A DNA stretch of 64,000 nucleotides from a bacterium 210820-DFI.6.37 (GCA_020558355.1 JAJCKG010000003.1:1-64000); one strand, 5' to 3'; positions 8,855-17,494 are shown, numbered from the stretch's first letter. Notes: generated from the sequence alone by a model not told the origin. Made by a program: numbers and translations.

Positions 8855-9035
8855 ATCTGACTTCTCCTATTATACACTTCTTTTGTGCGGACCGCAACCG
8901 TCAATTTTAATTTTTTTAAGGATTCCTGGCCACCTGCTGAACCTTCCGGCAGCCCCTGTGATTTTGCAAAGCAGCGCCCCGGTTTTTCGCCGGCGGGACC
9001 TTCCCCGCCGCGGCTTACCGCCTGAAACTAGCGTC

Positions 9036-9710
9036 TCACAGTTCCTTTAAGATGGTTATGGTTTTCCGGTCCATCCTTATAATCCCTTCTCGCTGCATTT
9101 GATTCAGTTCATAGGAAAGAGCGGTCCGATTTACACACAGATAATGGGCCAGCTGCATTCTGGACAGCTCCAGTGTGATTTTGGAAGAGCCGCTCTTTGC
9201 GGACAGGATCCGGAAATAGGTTACGATCCGATCCCGCAGCCCTCTTTTAGAAAGGGTCTCGATGCGATACAGCTTTTTAATATTATCATTTGCCAGAACC
9301 TCCATGAATCCTTTCACCAATTGCAGCTGAAAGGAATTGCTGAAGATCTTCTGCACATCAAAAAAGATAATCGTTGTCTCACCCTCCGAAATAAAGTCCA
9401 AAGGGGATGTTCTTTTTCCGGAAACAGCGCCTTCAAAGGCAAAGGGTTCTCCGCTCGTATACATATGCGCAAGATGAGAAGTCCCCTCCACATGAAACTT
9501 TTCGCCCTTGACTAGTCCGCTATGAACAATCGCTCCCCGCTTAACCTGGTCGCCCTGCCCATAAATCGTCTGTTGGTCTTCATAGGCGCGAGGCGCCATG
9601 TTGAGCTCTTTCCACGCTCTTTCGTAGTCCTCTTCCTTCAGGTAACGGAACAGCCCGGACTTGGAGACGCTTTCTAAATATGCTTTTTTTATAGCTTTTT
9701 CTTTTCCCAT
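9036..9710 (-). CDS. Crp/Fnr-family transcriptional regulator
   Basis: The 224-residue protein has an N-terminal cyclic-nucleotide-binding-like barrel (about residues 35-140) and a C-terminal Crp-type helix-turn-helix, LSRMQLAHYLCVNRTALSYEL (split here at the end of that motif), near residues 175-196. No cysteine cluster of the Fnr type is visible. The gene lies 13 bp after a 72-codon ORF, and both follow a leader RNA homologous to the one before the molybdenum hydroxylase. This suggests a regulator whose synthesis depends on molybdenum cofactor and which may act on the neighbouring Mo-hydroxylase cluster. The GC-rich dyad after its stop (about 8987-9013) may be a terminator. Confidence 0.8.
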   Translation of the reverse strand: MGKEKAIKKAYLESVSKSGLFRYLKEEDYERAWKELNMAPRAYEDQQTIYGQGDQVKRGAIVHSGLVKGEKFHVEGTSHLAHMYTSGEPFAFEGAVSGKRTSPLDFISEGETTIIFFDVQKIFSNSFQLQLVKGFMEVLANDNIKKLYRIETLSKRGLRDRIVTYFRILSAKSGSSKITLELSRMQLAHYLCVNRTALSYELNQMQREGIIRMDRKTITILKEL

Positions 9711-9723
9711 ACGGATTATCTCA

Positions 9724-9942
9724 CTATTCTCCCAGCCGTATTTCCTCTACGCTTTTCACCCACTTTGAAATCTGATTTTCCACAATCAGCTCTAATGGGC
9801 CAAACTGATTTTCTCTATTTTTCAACTTGTCCTTGCATTTCCACTGCCCTGATTTTATTTGCGCTGTAATCTTTCTCACGCTCCCAAGCGCTTTTATAAA
9901 AAGCATGCCCCAAATAGCTTTTAAAGTGTTCTTCCGTTCCAT
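9724..9942 (-). CDS. Small protein of unknown function behind a Moco-type leader
   Basis: A 72-codon ORF starts at an ATG five bases after GAGGGAG and ends 13 bp before the Crp-family gene. The product is basic in its first half (KNTLKAIWGMLFIKALGSVRK...), with one cysteine and no recognisable domain. Position suggests it is the first gene of a Moco-leader/small-ORF/crp transcript. I do not recognise the family, and the ORF could be non-functional leader sequence. Confidence 0.45.
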   Translation of the reverse strand: MERKNTLKAIWGMLFIKALGSVRKITAQIKSGQWKCKDKLKNRENQFGPLELIVENQISKWVKSVEEIRLGE

Positions 9943-9961
9943 AACTCCCTCTTATTCCTAA

Positions 9962-10140
9962 ATAAAGAAAGACCCTTTCACACGTCTTTGAAAAGGTCTG
10001 CAAATACCCGCTCCGGATTGCGGCACAATACAAAATGGCCACGCCGCGGTTCTCCTGAGGATTTACAAATACACGCCCTTTCCAAATACGGGAGGCTCCC
10101 GCGTTTCCACAGAAACCCATCGTTCCCAGAGTCTTAGCGC
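9962..10140 (-). ncRNA. Moco-type riboswitch candidate upstream of the crp operon, with terminator
   Basis: On the minus strand this contains GGGAACGATGGGTT (about 10127 down), GGAAAC, GAGCCTCCCG, TTTGGAAAGG and TGTATTTGT. The same blocks occur in the same order in the leader of the molybdenum hydroxylase (18950-19124). It ends in a terminator hairpin at 9970-9998 (AGACCTTTTC pairing with GAAAGGGTCT, then TTTCTTTATT). Shared blocks, location inside a molybdopterin gene cluster and a terminator-type expression platform point to the Moco/Tuco RNA class. Identification is from memory of that motif; a covariance search is needed to settle it. Confidence 0.65.
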
Positions 10141-10277
10141 GCCGCCTTAGAGCTTTGGGAATCGGACCTGCATATTACATGCTTTCTTCTCTACAATCGT
10201 CACATTATAGAATACCATATTTCGGCGTACCAGTTTGTTGGTTCGACAACATTTTTGTTATTTTTCTATTTTTTCCT

Positions 10278-11471
10278 TTATTTCTGAATCACTCTCACCT
10301 GGCCGTTGCTCATTTTATTCCAGTCCTCCGAAATATCTCTTCCCTCCAGATTCGCGCAGATGGCTCTCAGCACCCCGCTGTGAGCCACAATTACGATATC
10401 CCTATGGGGATCCTGCTTTAGTATCCGGATCAGGCTTTTCACAACTCTGTACTGCAGATCAAAAAAATTTTCGCTGCCGTGTCCTAATTTGTAAGTCATA
10501 ATATGAGCGCCGCGCTTTTCATATTCCTCAGGCATCTCGCGTTTTATTTCACTGATAAATTTTCCGTCCCAGGGGCCCAGATTCATTTCCCGCAGTCCCT
10601 TTTCCACAAACAGATGTGGAATTTCTGTTTCCGCCTGTATGATTTTCGCTGTCCGCAAGGCCCGCGTCAGATCGCTGGAATACAGGCGGTCCGTACGCGG
10701 CTGAAAGTCTTTTAACACTTTTCCCGCGGCTGCCGCCTGCCGTTTTCCCTCTTCGCTGAGAGGCACGTCGGTCTGCCCGAGAAAAATCTTTTCCTTGTGC
10801 TGCTGTATCTGTCCGTGCCGGACAAGAAAAAAACGCCTGTCCTGAGCCTGCCGAGACAAGCTTTCTGACTGACAGCCGCCATCCAGATACGCCTTTACCT
10901 CCTTATAAGCTTCCGGCGTATCCATATCCATGACAACCCCTTCATATCCGGTTTCAATCCGCTTCATCCTGCTAAAATCACGATCCGTAATGGCCTTCAG
11001 GCCGCCCTTTCCGTCATATTCAATGATCTGGCTCCGGGCCTGCTCCGGCACCAGAAGCGGATGCCCCTTTTTTCCCCGGTAACAGGCCACCGCAAAATGG
11101 CCCGGTTCAAACTGTTCCATCAGCAGACGAAGGACCGGCTCTGTCATCAGTGGACAATCTACCGGCATGACAAAAAATCCATCCAGTCCGGGGGGCATGG
11201 CTGCCGCTCCAGTCTGGATCGATGTAAACATCCCCTTCTCAAAATTGGGGTTATAAGCCTCCGCCACCTGTTCCCGTTCTATAACGGGTAAAAGCAGCTC
11301 CCTGTTATATCCGGTAACGACTGCGATGTCTCGGATTCCAGCAGCTTTCGACACCGCCAGAACCCGCTCGACAACTGTTTTATCGCCTAATGGCAATAAA
11401 GGTTTAAAGCTGCCCATTCTTGACGAAAACCCCGCCGCCAGAATACACGCTCCAAATCGTCTTTTAGTCAT
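10278..11471 (-). CDS. MobA/MocA-like nucleotidyltransferase fused to histidine phosphatase (DVU_1551-like)
   Basis: Residues 1-200 are a MocA/MobA-type NTP transferase: ACILAAGFSSRMGSFKPLLP at the N-terminus, then VMPVDCPLM. Residues 210-397 are a histidine phosphatase: FLVRHGQIQQHKEKIFLGQT, SDLTRALRTA and VAHSGVLRA. Family knowledge predicts transfer of CMP (or GMP) from a nucleotide triphosphate to molybdopterin to form the dinucleotide cofactor. The phosphatase partner's substrate is unknown. Homologues are known beside an aldehyde-oxidoreductase-like gene in Desulfovibrio vulgaris (recalled as DVU_1551). The start overlaps the end of xdhC by 8 bp, indicating translational coupling. Confidence 0.85.
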   Translation of the reverse strand: MTKRRFGACILAAGFSSRMGSFKPLLPLGDKTVVERVLAVSKAAGIRDIAVVTGYNRELLLPVIEREQVAEAYNPNFEKGMFTSIQTGAAAMPPGLDGFFVMPVDCPLMTEPVLRLLMEQFEPGHFAVACYRGKKGHPLLVPEQARSQIIEYDGKGGLKAITDRDFSRMKRIETGYEGVVMDMDTPEAYKEVKAYLDGGCQSESLSRQAQDRRFFLVRHGQIQQHKEKIFLGQTDVPLSEEGKRQAAAAGKVLKDFQPRTDRLYSSDLTRALRTAKIIQAETEIPHLFVEKGLREMNLGPWDGKFISEIKREMPEEYEKRGAHIMTYKLGHGSENFFDLQYRVVKSLIRILKQDPHRDIVIVAHSGVLRAICANLEGRDISEDWNKMSNGQVRVIQK

Positions 11472-12285
11472 GATTCGCCCTTACCTGGATCATTTCCGCC
11501 GCAATGCTGATGGCGATTTCCTCCGGGGTCTCCGCCTGGATGGAAAGGCCAATCGGCGCGTGAACTCGTTTAATGTCTTCTTCCGAATAGCCCTCCTTCC
11601 TGAGCATATCAAACAGCATCGCGTTCTTCTTTCTGCTTCCGATCATTCCCACATAGGCGCTGGTCTGTTTAAGCGCGTCCCTTAAAACGTCGTAATCTCC
11701 CATATGACCCCGGGTAACGATAACAATATAGCTGTCCTCATTGGTCTCAATATCATCAAAGGAGTGCTTAAAATCTTCAATGACTTTTACCTCCGAGGCG
11801 TTTGGAAACCGTTCCCGGTTTGCGTATTCTTCCCTGTCATCAATGGCAACCGTTTTAAAGTTGACATACCGCAGCACCGGCTCCAGCGCCAGGCCCACAT
11901 GGCCCGCTCCAAAGATATAAGCGGTCGTTTCCAGATTGAATTCCTCCACAAACTCTTCCGGATGAGCCGCGTCGATATACTGGATCAGCACGTCTGCGTC
12001 TCCTCCGCATCCCATATCCAGTGCGTCCCGCTCTTCTGTGTTCAGCTTGAAATGATGCAGGCGACTCTTTTCTTTTGTTTTAAAGGTTTCCCTGCACAGT
12101 CTTTCGGTTTCCGCTTCCAGTCTTCCGCCGCCTACGGTCCCGGATGTTGTGCCGTCCCGCTTCATGAGAAGCCACGCGCCTTTTTTTCTCGGTGTGGATC
12201 CATGCGTGTCTACCACTTTGGCAATAACAAAGTCTTCACCGTTTTCTAACAGATCTCTCGCAAAATATATAATTCTATCTGACAT
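11464..12285 (-). CDS. xdhC: XdhC-family molybdenum hydroxylase maturation protein
   Basis: The 273-residue protein has both XdhC parts. The N-terminal domain carries HGSTPRKKGAWL and GTVGGGRLEAE plus a conserved DMGCGGD. A Rossmann-like C-terminal domain carries YIFGAGHVGLALEP and YVGMIGSRKK. XdhC binds the molybdenum cofactor, promotes its sulfuration and delivers it to xanthine-dehydrogenase-type enzymes. Here the client is probably the hydroxylase at 19177-22092. The gene is the upstream partner of the nucleotidyltransferase-phosphatase fusion, overlapping it by 8 bp, and begins after a GGGAGG-type ribosome site. Confidence 0.92.
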   Translation of the reverse strand: MSDRIIYFARDLLENGEDFVIAKVVDTHGSTPRKKGAWLLMKRDGTTSGTVGGGRLEAETERLCRETFKTKEKSRLHHFKLNTEERDALDMGCGGDADVLIQYIDAAHPEEFVEEFNLETTAYIFGAGHVGLALEPVLRYVNFKTVAIDDREEYANRERFPNASEVKVIEDFKHSFDDIETNEDSYIVIVTRGHMGDYDVLRDALKQTSAYVGMIGSRKKNAMLFDMLRKEGYSEEDIKRVHAPIGLSIQAETPEEIAISIAAEMIQVRANHD

Positions 12286-12329
12286 AAGTCCTCCCTGTTT
12301 TCCATTCTATCAATTATTACGCGCAATCG

Positions 12330-13298
12330 CTAGTTAGCGTATTTTTCATAATACTGCTGTGCCGCTTCCTGGCTTAAATCAAAACAGTTCCGCAGATTTT
12401 CCAGAATCCGGTTCCTCGGAATTCCTTCTTCGACAAAGCCTGCGATCAATCCCGCAATTCCTTGTTCACGGCCCTGCTTGCGGCCCCGCTCAATTGCGTC
12501 TTCTTCCGCTTCCGCTACCCTTATGCGAAGAATATCTTCATATGTAATTTCATCAAACATCATATTCTGCACCTCCCTGCCGTGCCGCTCCAGAAATTCC
12601 TTCAGTATCCCCTGTTCCAGGCATTCACGTATCGCTTCTTTCACTGCAATATCCCGATTTTTCCCCTGGGCCAGCCCTGACCGAATCTTGTCTATAAAAA
12701 TACTATATTCTTTCAAAACTCCGCATTTGGAAAGAATCGGGTGGTCCTTATCCAAATTGATATTGATCGCCCGGACCTCCAATTCCATTTTCGCTCCCTC
12801 TTTTGATATCCGAAAGGTGTCTGAAAGGCGGTATATCTTCTCTTGTGGAAAATCTTCCGCGCCGTTATACAAAAGATACAACCTCGGCAGCGGTATTTTA
12901 TAGAGTTTACGGCGATACGTCTCAGAAACATCCAGAACCTGCTCCCAGACCCTGGACAGATACAGGCACATCCGCAGCGGCGCGTTTTCTGTCACAGAAG
13001 ACTGGTGCTCAATAAGACTTAAAAACCATTTTTCAACGGAAAAAGACAAATCATTTCGCTTCTTGCCGAAAATAGGCCCCTTCAGCGTATTGATCTGAAT
13101 CATATCCGTCTCCGTATAACGCGTATCTTCAAGCGCGTTGAACAGCTCCAGCAGGTTCTTCTCATCATCCATCAAAAGCCGAAAAACCGTATCCTTAATA
13201 TTCCGGTTTGTACTGTAAGAAATTGTGTTTTCTTTTAACACCTCTCCTTTTATTATAAGATTCTGCTCCTCACTGTGCAAGAAATAATTTACCGACAT
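12330..13298 (-). CDS. Rpn/PD-(D/E)XK-family putative nuclease-transposase protein
   Basis: The 322-residue protein resembles the large clostridial family annotated as Rpn recombination-promoting nuclease or putative transposase. Typical features are the FGKKRNDLSF and PLPRLYLLYNGAEDFP segments, the charged middle with MELEVRAININLDKDHPIL, and the C-terminal EEDAIERGRKQGREQG helix. No complete catalytic set was confirmed. An ATG at 13328 would include the GGGGGAGGG ribosome site inside the gene, so the start is placed at 13298. It interrupts the molybdenum gene cluster between xdhC and the hairpin-rich gap, suggesting an inserted accessory gene. Codon and base use do not stand out. Confidence 0.65.
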   Translation of the reverse strand: MSVNYFLHSEEQNLIIKGEVLKENTISYSTNRNIKDTVFRLLMDDEKNLLELFNALEDTRYTETDMIQINTLKGPIFGKKRNDLSFSVEKWFLSLIEHQSSVTENAPLRMCLYLSRVWEQVLDVSETYRRKLYKIPLPRLYLLYNGAEDFPQEKIYRLSDTFRISKEGAKMELEVRAININLDKDHPILSKCGVLKEYSIFIDKIRSGLAQGKNRDIAVKEAIRECLEQGILKEFLERHGREVQNMMFDEITYEDILRIRVAEAEEDAIERGRKQGREQGIAGLIAGFVEEGIPRNRILENLRNCFDLSQEAAQQYYEKYAN

Positions 13299-13329
13299 GG
13301 CTATCCCTCCCCCTCGTTTATCTCCCAAT

Positions 13330-13900
13330 ATTTTGCAATTTTATTTATCGTAGCACAGCTTTTACTTTATGTCAATATTTTTCTTAAAATCAATTTTTTT
13401 ACATTCAAACAAGCTATATCTTACGTCTCTTCTTTTTGGCTCCGCTTTTGCCAAAGCGTATAAAGGGCACCGTACTTTTTCTGTTACACAAAGCTGCCGC
13501 TTTGGTTATCGCTTTTCCAAAACGGCAGTTCTGTTTATTCTATATTAGATTAAAAGGGAGTGCGCTTCATAAGTTTTTACAAACAGCAAATCTGACAGCC
13601 GGAGACCCTGGGCCATAGGCCAGGGCTTTTCCGACTTTCAGAATGACTGTAGTTTACAAAATATTAAATTTACAAAAAGGAATCCTTTTTGATTTGTCAC
13701 AAGATATTTTATCTTATTTGCGGAACCGACTTTGTCGTTTCGCCAACATTTTCCAAAAAAAAACAACAAAATTGTTACTTTATAGAAACTCCCGCAGGTT
13801 TACTGGCTCAAGAGAACAAAGTCGGCTTCGCCGATTTATGTTCAGCGGTAGACTTTGTTGATATTCCGGAAATATCGAAAACGATATTTCCTACATAATA
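13330..13900. other. Gene-free stretch with several hairpins
   Basis: No supported ORF is present. Visible hairpins include 13493-13529 (CTGCCG/CGGCAG with extended pairing), 13606-13630 (CCCTGG/CCAGGG followed by TTTT) and 13868-13891 (ten-base arms GGAAATATCG and CGATATTTCC around AAAA). Two short blocks resemble each other (GACTTTGTCGTTTCGCC and AAAGTCGGCTTCGCC). It may hold an untranslated RNA or decayed sequence; nothing more can be assigned. Confidence 0.5.
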
Positions 13901-13950
13901 AAAAAAGAGCCGCGTATCAGCGGCCCGTGTTTCGGCTGATATGCGGCTTC
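13899..13950 (-). terminator. Terminator after mobB
   Basis: GCCGCATATCAGC and GCTGATACGCGGC pair on the minus strand, followed by a TCTTTTTTTATT run. It closes the leftward operon running from about 18.7 kb to mobB. Confidence 0.88.
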
Positions 13951-13952
13951 TT

Positions 13953-14702
13953 CTATTTTGCTTTTATTTTTATTACAATCTCCGCTCCCTCTTCATACCC
14001 GTCCAGCTGCCCCACCATGGCTTCTGAGACGCTTCTGACCATGCTTTTCACAAAAGGCACCATGGGGATTTCTTCCCCATTTACATACAGCTGTACGCTC
14101 TGGCCTTTTAAAATACATTCAGACAAGCTGCCCGTTCCCCGGATAATCCGGGCGGTCAGGCCCCGGCAGTCGGTACCGCAGGCTGTACAGCAGTCGGCGG
14201 AATAATTAGGCATCCGCTCCGGCGTTTTTTCTTCGATAAGATCCACCAGTTTTTCAATGTCTGTCATTCCGTTGATAATGGGAAGGTCCCGATAGCTTTT
14301 CAGCGACGCGGAGATGACGCCGGAAACAGCGATGGTTCTGTCATTGTACTGATCATCCAGCTGCTCTACGGTCCTTCCGGTGATGATCACCGGGCAGTTA
14401 GCGCCGCTGTCTCCTTCCAGAACAACATAGTCCTGATGATAATAGTCCAGAACATCGTCGATATCCAGCGTATGATCGAACATGATATCCGTTTCCCGCA
14501 GACCTCTTGCTGTTACCGGATGGGCGCCGGCCTTTTTATGACGGTGCGTGTTGCTGCCCTCGGTTTCCATGGTAAAGGCTTCAAAATGGATCTCTTTTAC
14601 AGAGCCTACGGTATATCCCCGTCTGCGCAGCTCCTGAATCACAGCCTCTGCTGTTGTGGTTTTTCCGGTTTTGGTGATTCCCTTGATCATGATGACTTTC
14701 AT
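13953..14702 (-). CDS. mobB: MobB-like molybdopterin-guanine dinucleotide biosynthesis GTPase with C-terminal Cys domain
   Basis: The N-terminal 160 residues form a MobB P-loop NTPase: IKGITKTGKTTTAEAVI contains the Walker A motif, and VVLEGDSG a conserved acidic segment. The C-terminal 80 residues add SADCCTACGTDCRGL, a possible zinc or FeS site, and a beta-rich end (VQLYVNGEEIPMVPFV) not found in classical MobB. The ATG at 14702 has an AGGAG site eight bases upstream; a TTG two codons earlier is less likely. The role is probably cofactor or nucleotide handling for the hydroxylase. The function of the cysteine domain is unknown. Confidence 0.82.
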   Translation of the reverse strand: MKVIMIKGITKTGKTTTAEAVIQELRRRGYTVGSVKEIHFEAFTMETEGSNTHRHKKAGAHPVTARGLRETDIMFDHTLDIDDVLDYYHQDYVVLEGDSGANCPVIITGRTVEQLDDQYNDRTIAVSGVISASLKSYRDLPIINGMTDIEKLVDLIEEKTPERMPNYSADCCTACGTDCRGLTARIIRGTGSLSECILKGQSVQLYVNGEEIPMVPFVKSMVRSVSEAMVGQLDGYEEGAEIVIKIKAK

Positions 14703-14717
14703 CGGCAATACTCCTTC

Positions 14718-15332
14718 CTACAATTCTGAAAACAGCCAGACCACCAGATCGGACCGCACGATGAGAAAAGCGGTCAGAATCATCAGTGGCAGGACCCGCA
14801 GTCTCTGGGTTTTCGATCGGGGCAGCATAACATAGAGAGCTGCCGCCATTACCAGATCCGCCATCTCCTCGACGCGGTATGTACGATAGACCTGATAGCC
14901 CTGGGCAATCAGGTATCCAATCGGAACCGCGGCGCACAAGGCCGGCAGCCAGCCCTGATTTCCCGCGTGCCACACCATGTAGCCCGCTGCCGCCCCGCAG
15001 AGAACAAGAATGGCCCATCGCAGCAGCTGCGGAAGGGTCAGATTGTGAGACAGAAGGGCTCCGTAGACCGCGGTGCTGATCAGAAGCCCCGCAAAGAAGC
15101 ACAGAACATGGGCTGCCGCTCTTCCCGGATTTCGGCTGTAATAGGCGATGACGCATCCGATAAAGACCCAAAAGGCGGTCTGTGACAAGACCTTTCCCAG
15201 TACCTGAAAGAGGGTGTGAAGGGTTGTCCCATCGGAAGGCGCCGCGGAAAACCAGCCTGAGGCAAGTCCCGCTGCCGCTCCGGCTAAAAAGAGCAGAACG
15301 GAAAATAAAATCTGTTTATTCTTTTCCTGCAT
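14718..15332 (-). CDS. Membrane protein of unknown function in the Mo-hydroxylase operon
   Basis: The 204-residue protein has about six hydrophobic helices (first at ILFSVLLFLAGAAAGLASGW), short polar loops and no recognised motif. It overlaps the CoA-ligase-like gene by 17 bp and precedes mobB by 15 bp, so it is embedded in the operon. A transport or membrane-anchoring role for the hydroxylase system is possible, but nothing in the sequence shows it. Confidence 0.6.
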   Translation of the reverse strand: MQEKNKQILFSVLLFLAGAAAGLASGWFSAAPSDGTTLHTLFQVLGKVLSQTAFWVFIGCVIAYYSRNPGRAAAHVLCFFAGLLISTAVYGALLSHNLTLPQLLRWAILVLCGAAAGYMVWHAGNQGWLPALCAAVPIGYLIAQGYQVYRTYRVEEMADLVMAAALYVMLPRSKTQRLRVLPLMILTAFLIVRSDLVVWLFSEL

Positions 15333-16338
15333 CCGTTTTCCACGCTCCTTTCTTTATATGCCGGTCGCCTACCCGGCTGATCCGTTTCAGAAGGCTGCCG
15401 CATTTGCAGGGCTCCGGTATAAAGCTGCTCCAGTCTCCGGTCCGGTAGCGGATGAAAGGCATTCCCTTTCTTGTAAGTGTGGTGAAAACGACTTCCCCCT
15501 CTTGCCCGTCAGGCAGTACCTGCCCAGTCTCCGGGTCGATGATTTCCAGATACAGGTCTGATTCCCGTATATGACAGCCTTCCAGAAAACCGCAGCTTAC
15601 CGCGCAGCCCAGGCCCATCTCGGTCATTCCATAGTGTTCAAAGACTTTACAGTTCCAAGCGGCTTCGATCTGCTCCCTGTTTTCCTTTGAAACATACTCA
15701 GCGGAAAGCAAGACGCTTTTCATTGGGATCCGGTAAGACGCCGCTTTGCGGGCCAGGGCCGCAAGCTGACTGGCTAAAGCTACCGCGCAGGTCACCTGCT
15801 GTTCTTCCATAATCCGCAAAATAGCGTCGTCATCCGATCCGTCTGGCAGGCCGTAAGGCACTGCCTTTACGCCAAAGCGTTCCAGTCCCCGTTTCAGCAG
15901 ATCGCCAATGGATCCGGGCCGTCTGCAGGGCATAAGGATCATCACTGTATCAGAAGGCTCTGCCAAAAGCTGCATGCCATTGTGAAAGAAATCCACTGTC
16001 AGCTCCTGATCCTCTTCTGTAAAGTAGATCCTCTTTGGCTTCCCCGCTGTGCCGCTGGTTTCCATAGTTACGATCCTGCTGATCTGGCTGTGGGGCAGAC
16101 ATACCATTTCTCCGCCATACTGGCATAGCTCCTCCCCGCAGGTAAAGGGAAGCCTGCGAAAGTCTTCCCACGTATTGACGGAAAAGCCTTCGTACTTTTT
16201 CTTATAAAAAGGACTGCTCTTTACGGCCATGGCCAGTGTTTCCTTTATTTTTTCCAGCTGCCAGTCTTCAATAGCCTGTCTGGTAAGCTGGCTGACGCCC
16301 AGTTTTCGAGCGGTCCAAATGTCCAGATATCGTTCCAC
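15316..16338 (-). CDS. AMP-dependent CoA-ligase-like protein (DVU_1553-like, PaaK superfamily)
   Basis: The product (340 residues from this start) resembles phenylacetate-CoA ligase. It has SPFYKKKY near the N-terminus, the nucleotide-binding TSGTAGKPKRIYFT, EHYGMTEMGLG, and GDWSSFIPEPCKCG with two cysteines near the C-terminus. It is shorter than true PaaK (about 430), so it may adenylate without being a full ligase. The preferred start is the GTG whose first base is the last base of the upstream stop codon, preceded by CTGGAGTGGG. An ATG at 16398 would overlap the upstream gene by 61 bp. Homologues sit in the Desulfovibrio cluster (recalled as DVU_1553). The substrate is unknown. Confidence 0.75.
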   Translation of the reverse strand: MERYLDIWTARKLGVSQLTRQAIEDWQLEKIKETLAMAVKSSPFYKKKYEGFSVNTWEDFRRLPFTCGEELCQYGGEMVCLPHSQISRIVTMETSGTAGKPKRIYFTEEDQELTVDFFHNGMQLLAEPSDTVMILMPCRRPGSIGDLLKRGLERFGVKAVPYGLPDGSDDDAILRIMEEQQVTCAVALASQLAALARKAASYRIPMKSVLLSAEYVSKENREQIEAAWNCKVFEHYGMTEMGLGCAVSCGFLEGCHIRESDLYLEIIDPETGQVLPDGQEGEVVFTTLTRKGMPFIRYRTGDWSSFIPEPCKCGSLLKRISRVGDRHIKKGAWKTDAGKE

Positions 16339-16712
16339 TAGTCCCACTCCAGTAATTCTTCGATTTTTTGAAAGGAGGCCTCCAGCATCATCGGGCATTT
16401 TTCCACCTTGTTCAGAGGGTTTCCTTCCATGAGCGCCTCGCAGTCTGTTTCTCCGAAAGCGTCTTCAAACCAATCGGTCAGTTCCTCCACAAGTCCCTGG
16501 CTTGCTCCCTTTGGATCCGCCAGATACAGCAGGCAGATGCCTGCGGATAAAATGCCGCAGACCCGACCGGACCACATTCCATCGCACAATCCGGCCATAG
16601 CTGCCACCAGATCTTCGTTTTCCTTTTCCAGACGGGAAAGCCCCATTTCCATAATCATCTGGCTGCAGCAGTAGCCCTTCAGTTTTAAATCTAAAATTTC
16701 TTCATTCATCAT
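16338..16712 (-). CDS. C-GCAxxG-C-C family protein (DVU_1555-like)
   Basis: The 124-residue protein carries a degenerate version of the C_GCAxxG_C_C cysteine pattern: GYCCSQMIMEMGL at the start, LCDGMWSGRVCGILSAGICLL in the middle (split at its cysteines), DCEALMEGN and KCPMMLE at the end. Such proteins are thought to bind a metal or FeS cluster and to take part in redox chemistry. Its stop codon overlaps the preferred start of the CoA-ligase-like gene by one base, which indicates tight coupling. A second family member is encoded at 18232-18675. Confidence 0.8.
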   Translation of the reverse strand: MMNEEILDLKLKGYCCSQMIMEMGLSRLEKENEDLVAAMAGLCDGMWSGRVCGILSAGICLLYLADPKGASQGLVEELTDWFEDAFGETDCEALMEGNPLNKVEKCPMMLEASFQKIEELLEWD

Positions 16713-16786
16713 TTTCCCCTTGCCTTTCTCCTGATCCCTGACGAAAGTTCACAGATTTTCTCCGATATCCAATTTCCCGCTTTTTC

Positions 16787-17494
16787 CTATTTCGCCGGCT
16801 TTTCCGCAACCAGCATAAAGTATCCGATCCCTTTTTTTCCTTTTGCGCAGGTAACGCAGCTGTCTAAAGAGCCCTCCTGCAGGATCTTTTCCGCTACATA
16901 AACAGCCAGATCATCGGACCGGTCTTCAAAAGCTTTCACGCTGTAGCCCACTTCCTCCAGATAACGGATCAGCGGCTCTTTGATAAAGGCTCCTTCAAAG
17001 CGAAAATCTACAAAGCGCATTTTGCCCTGGCCGCAGTCTTCTTCTTTGTACGGGATCTTCGCCTGACGGTCCGCCTCGATTTTGATGGCTTTTACCTGAT
17101 TAGGGTCCGGATTTTTGATGTACAGATCGCTGATGAACAGCTTTCCGCCCTTTTTCAAAACGCAGTAGGCTTCATGAAGGGCTTCATCAGGCAGGTTGAT
17201 GAGGGAAAGGCTGCATTCCATCATGACGCAGTCAAAAGAGTAAGATGTAAAATCATCGAGAAACTCGCCGTCTCCCATACGCAGGTCCAACTGGCTGTTT
17301 CTTTCCTTTCCTTCGCTGATCTTAGCCAGGTTCATATCGATTCCGGTCACCTTGTAGCCGTATTTGTCCTGAAGATATTCGGCGGCTGTCCCGTCGCCGC
17401 AGCCCACGTCCAGCACGGCCGCGCCTTTTTCTAATCCGCACAGTTCCATGGCTCTGTCTGTGATATCAAACTTTCCCGGTCTAACTAAACTCAT
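16787..17494 (-). CDS. SAM-dependent methyltransferase (DVU_1556-like)
   Basis: The 235-residue protein has a class I methyltransferase fold: VLDVGCGDGTAAEYL binds S-adenosylmethionine, DLRMGDGEF and CVMMECSLSLI follow, and a C-terminal half contains DSCVTCAKGKKGIGYF with a CxxC. The CxxC tail is unusual for a generic methyltransferase and suits the redox-rich cluster. AAGGAG precedes the ATG. Upstream lies the 93-bp repeat array, which separates it from the other C-GCAxxG-C-C gene of the same direction. The methyl acceptor is unknown. Confidence 0.82.
   Translation of the reverse strand: MSLVRPGKFDITDRAMELCGLEKGAAVLDVGCGDGTAAEYLQDKYGYKVTGIDMNLAKISEGKERNSQLDLRMGDGEFLDDFTSYSFDCVMMECSLSLINLPDEALHEAYCVLKKGGKLFISDLYIKNPDPNQVKAIKIEADRQAKIPYKEEDCGQGKMRFVDFRFEGAFIKEPLIRYLEEVGYSVKAFEDRSDDLAVYVAEKILQEGSLDSCVTCAKGKKGIGYFMLVAEKPAK

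Noticed and set aside
9815..10120. 101-codon frame over the crp-operon leader
   Set aside because: It runs through the conserved leader blocks and terminator that match the hydroxylase leader, and has no ribosome site.
12330..13298. Complete transposon around the Rpn-like gene
   Set aside because: No terminal inverted repeats or target duplication were found. The protein family is called transposase-like but is often a solitary gene.
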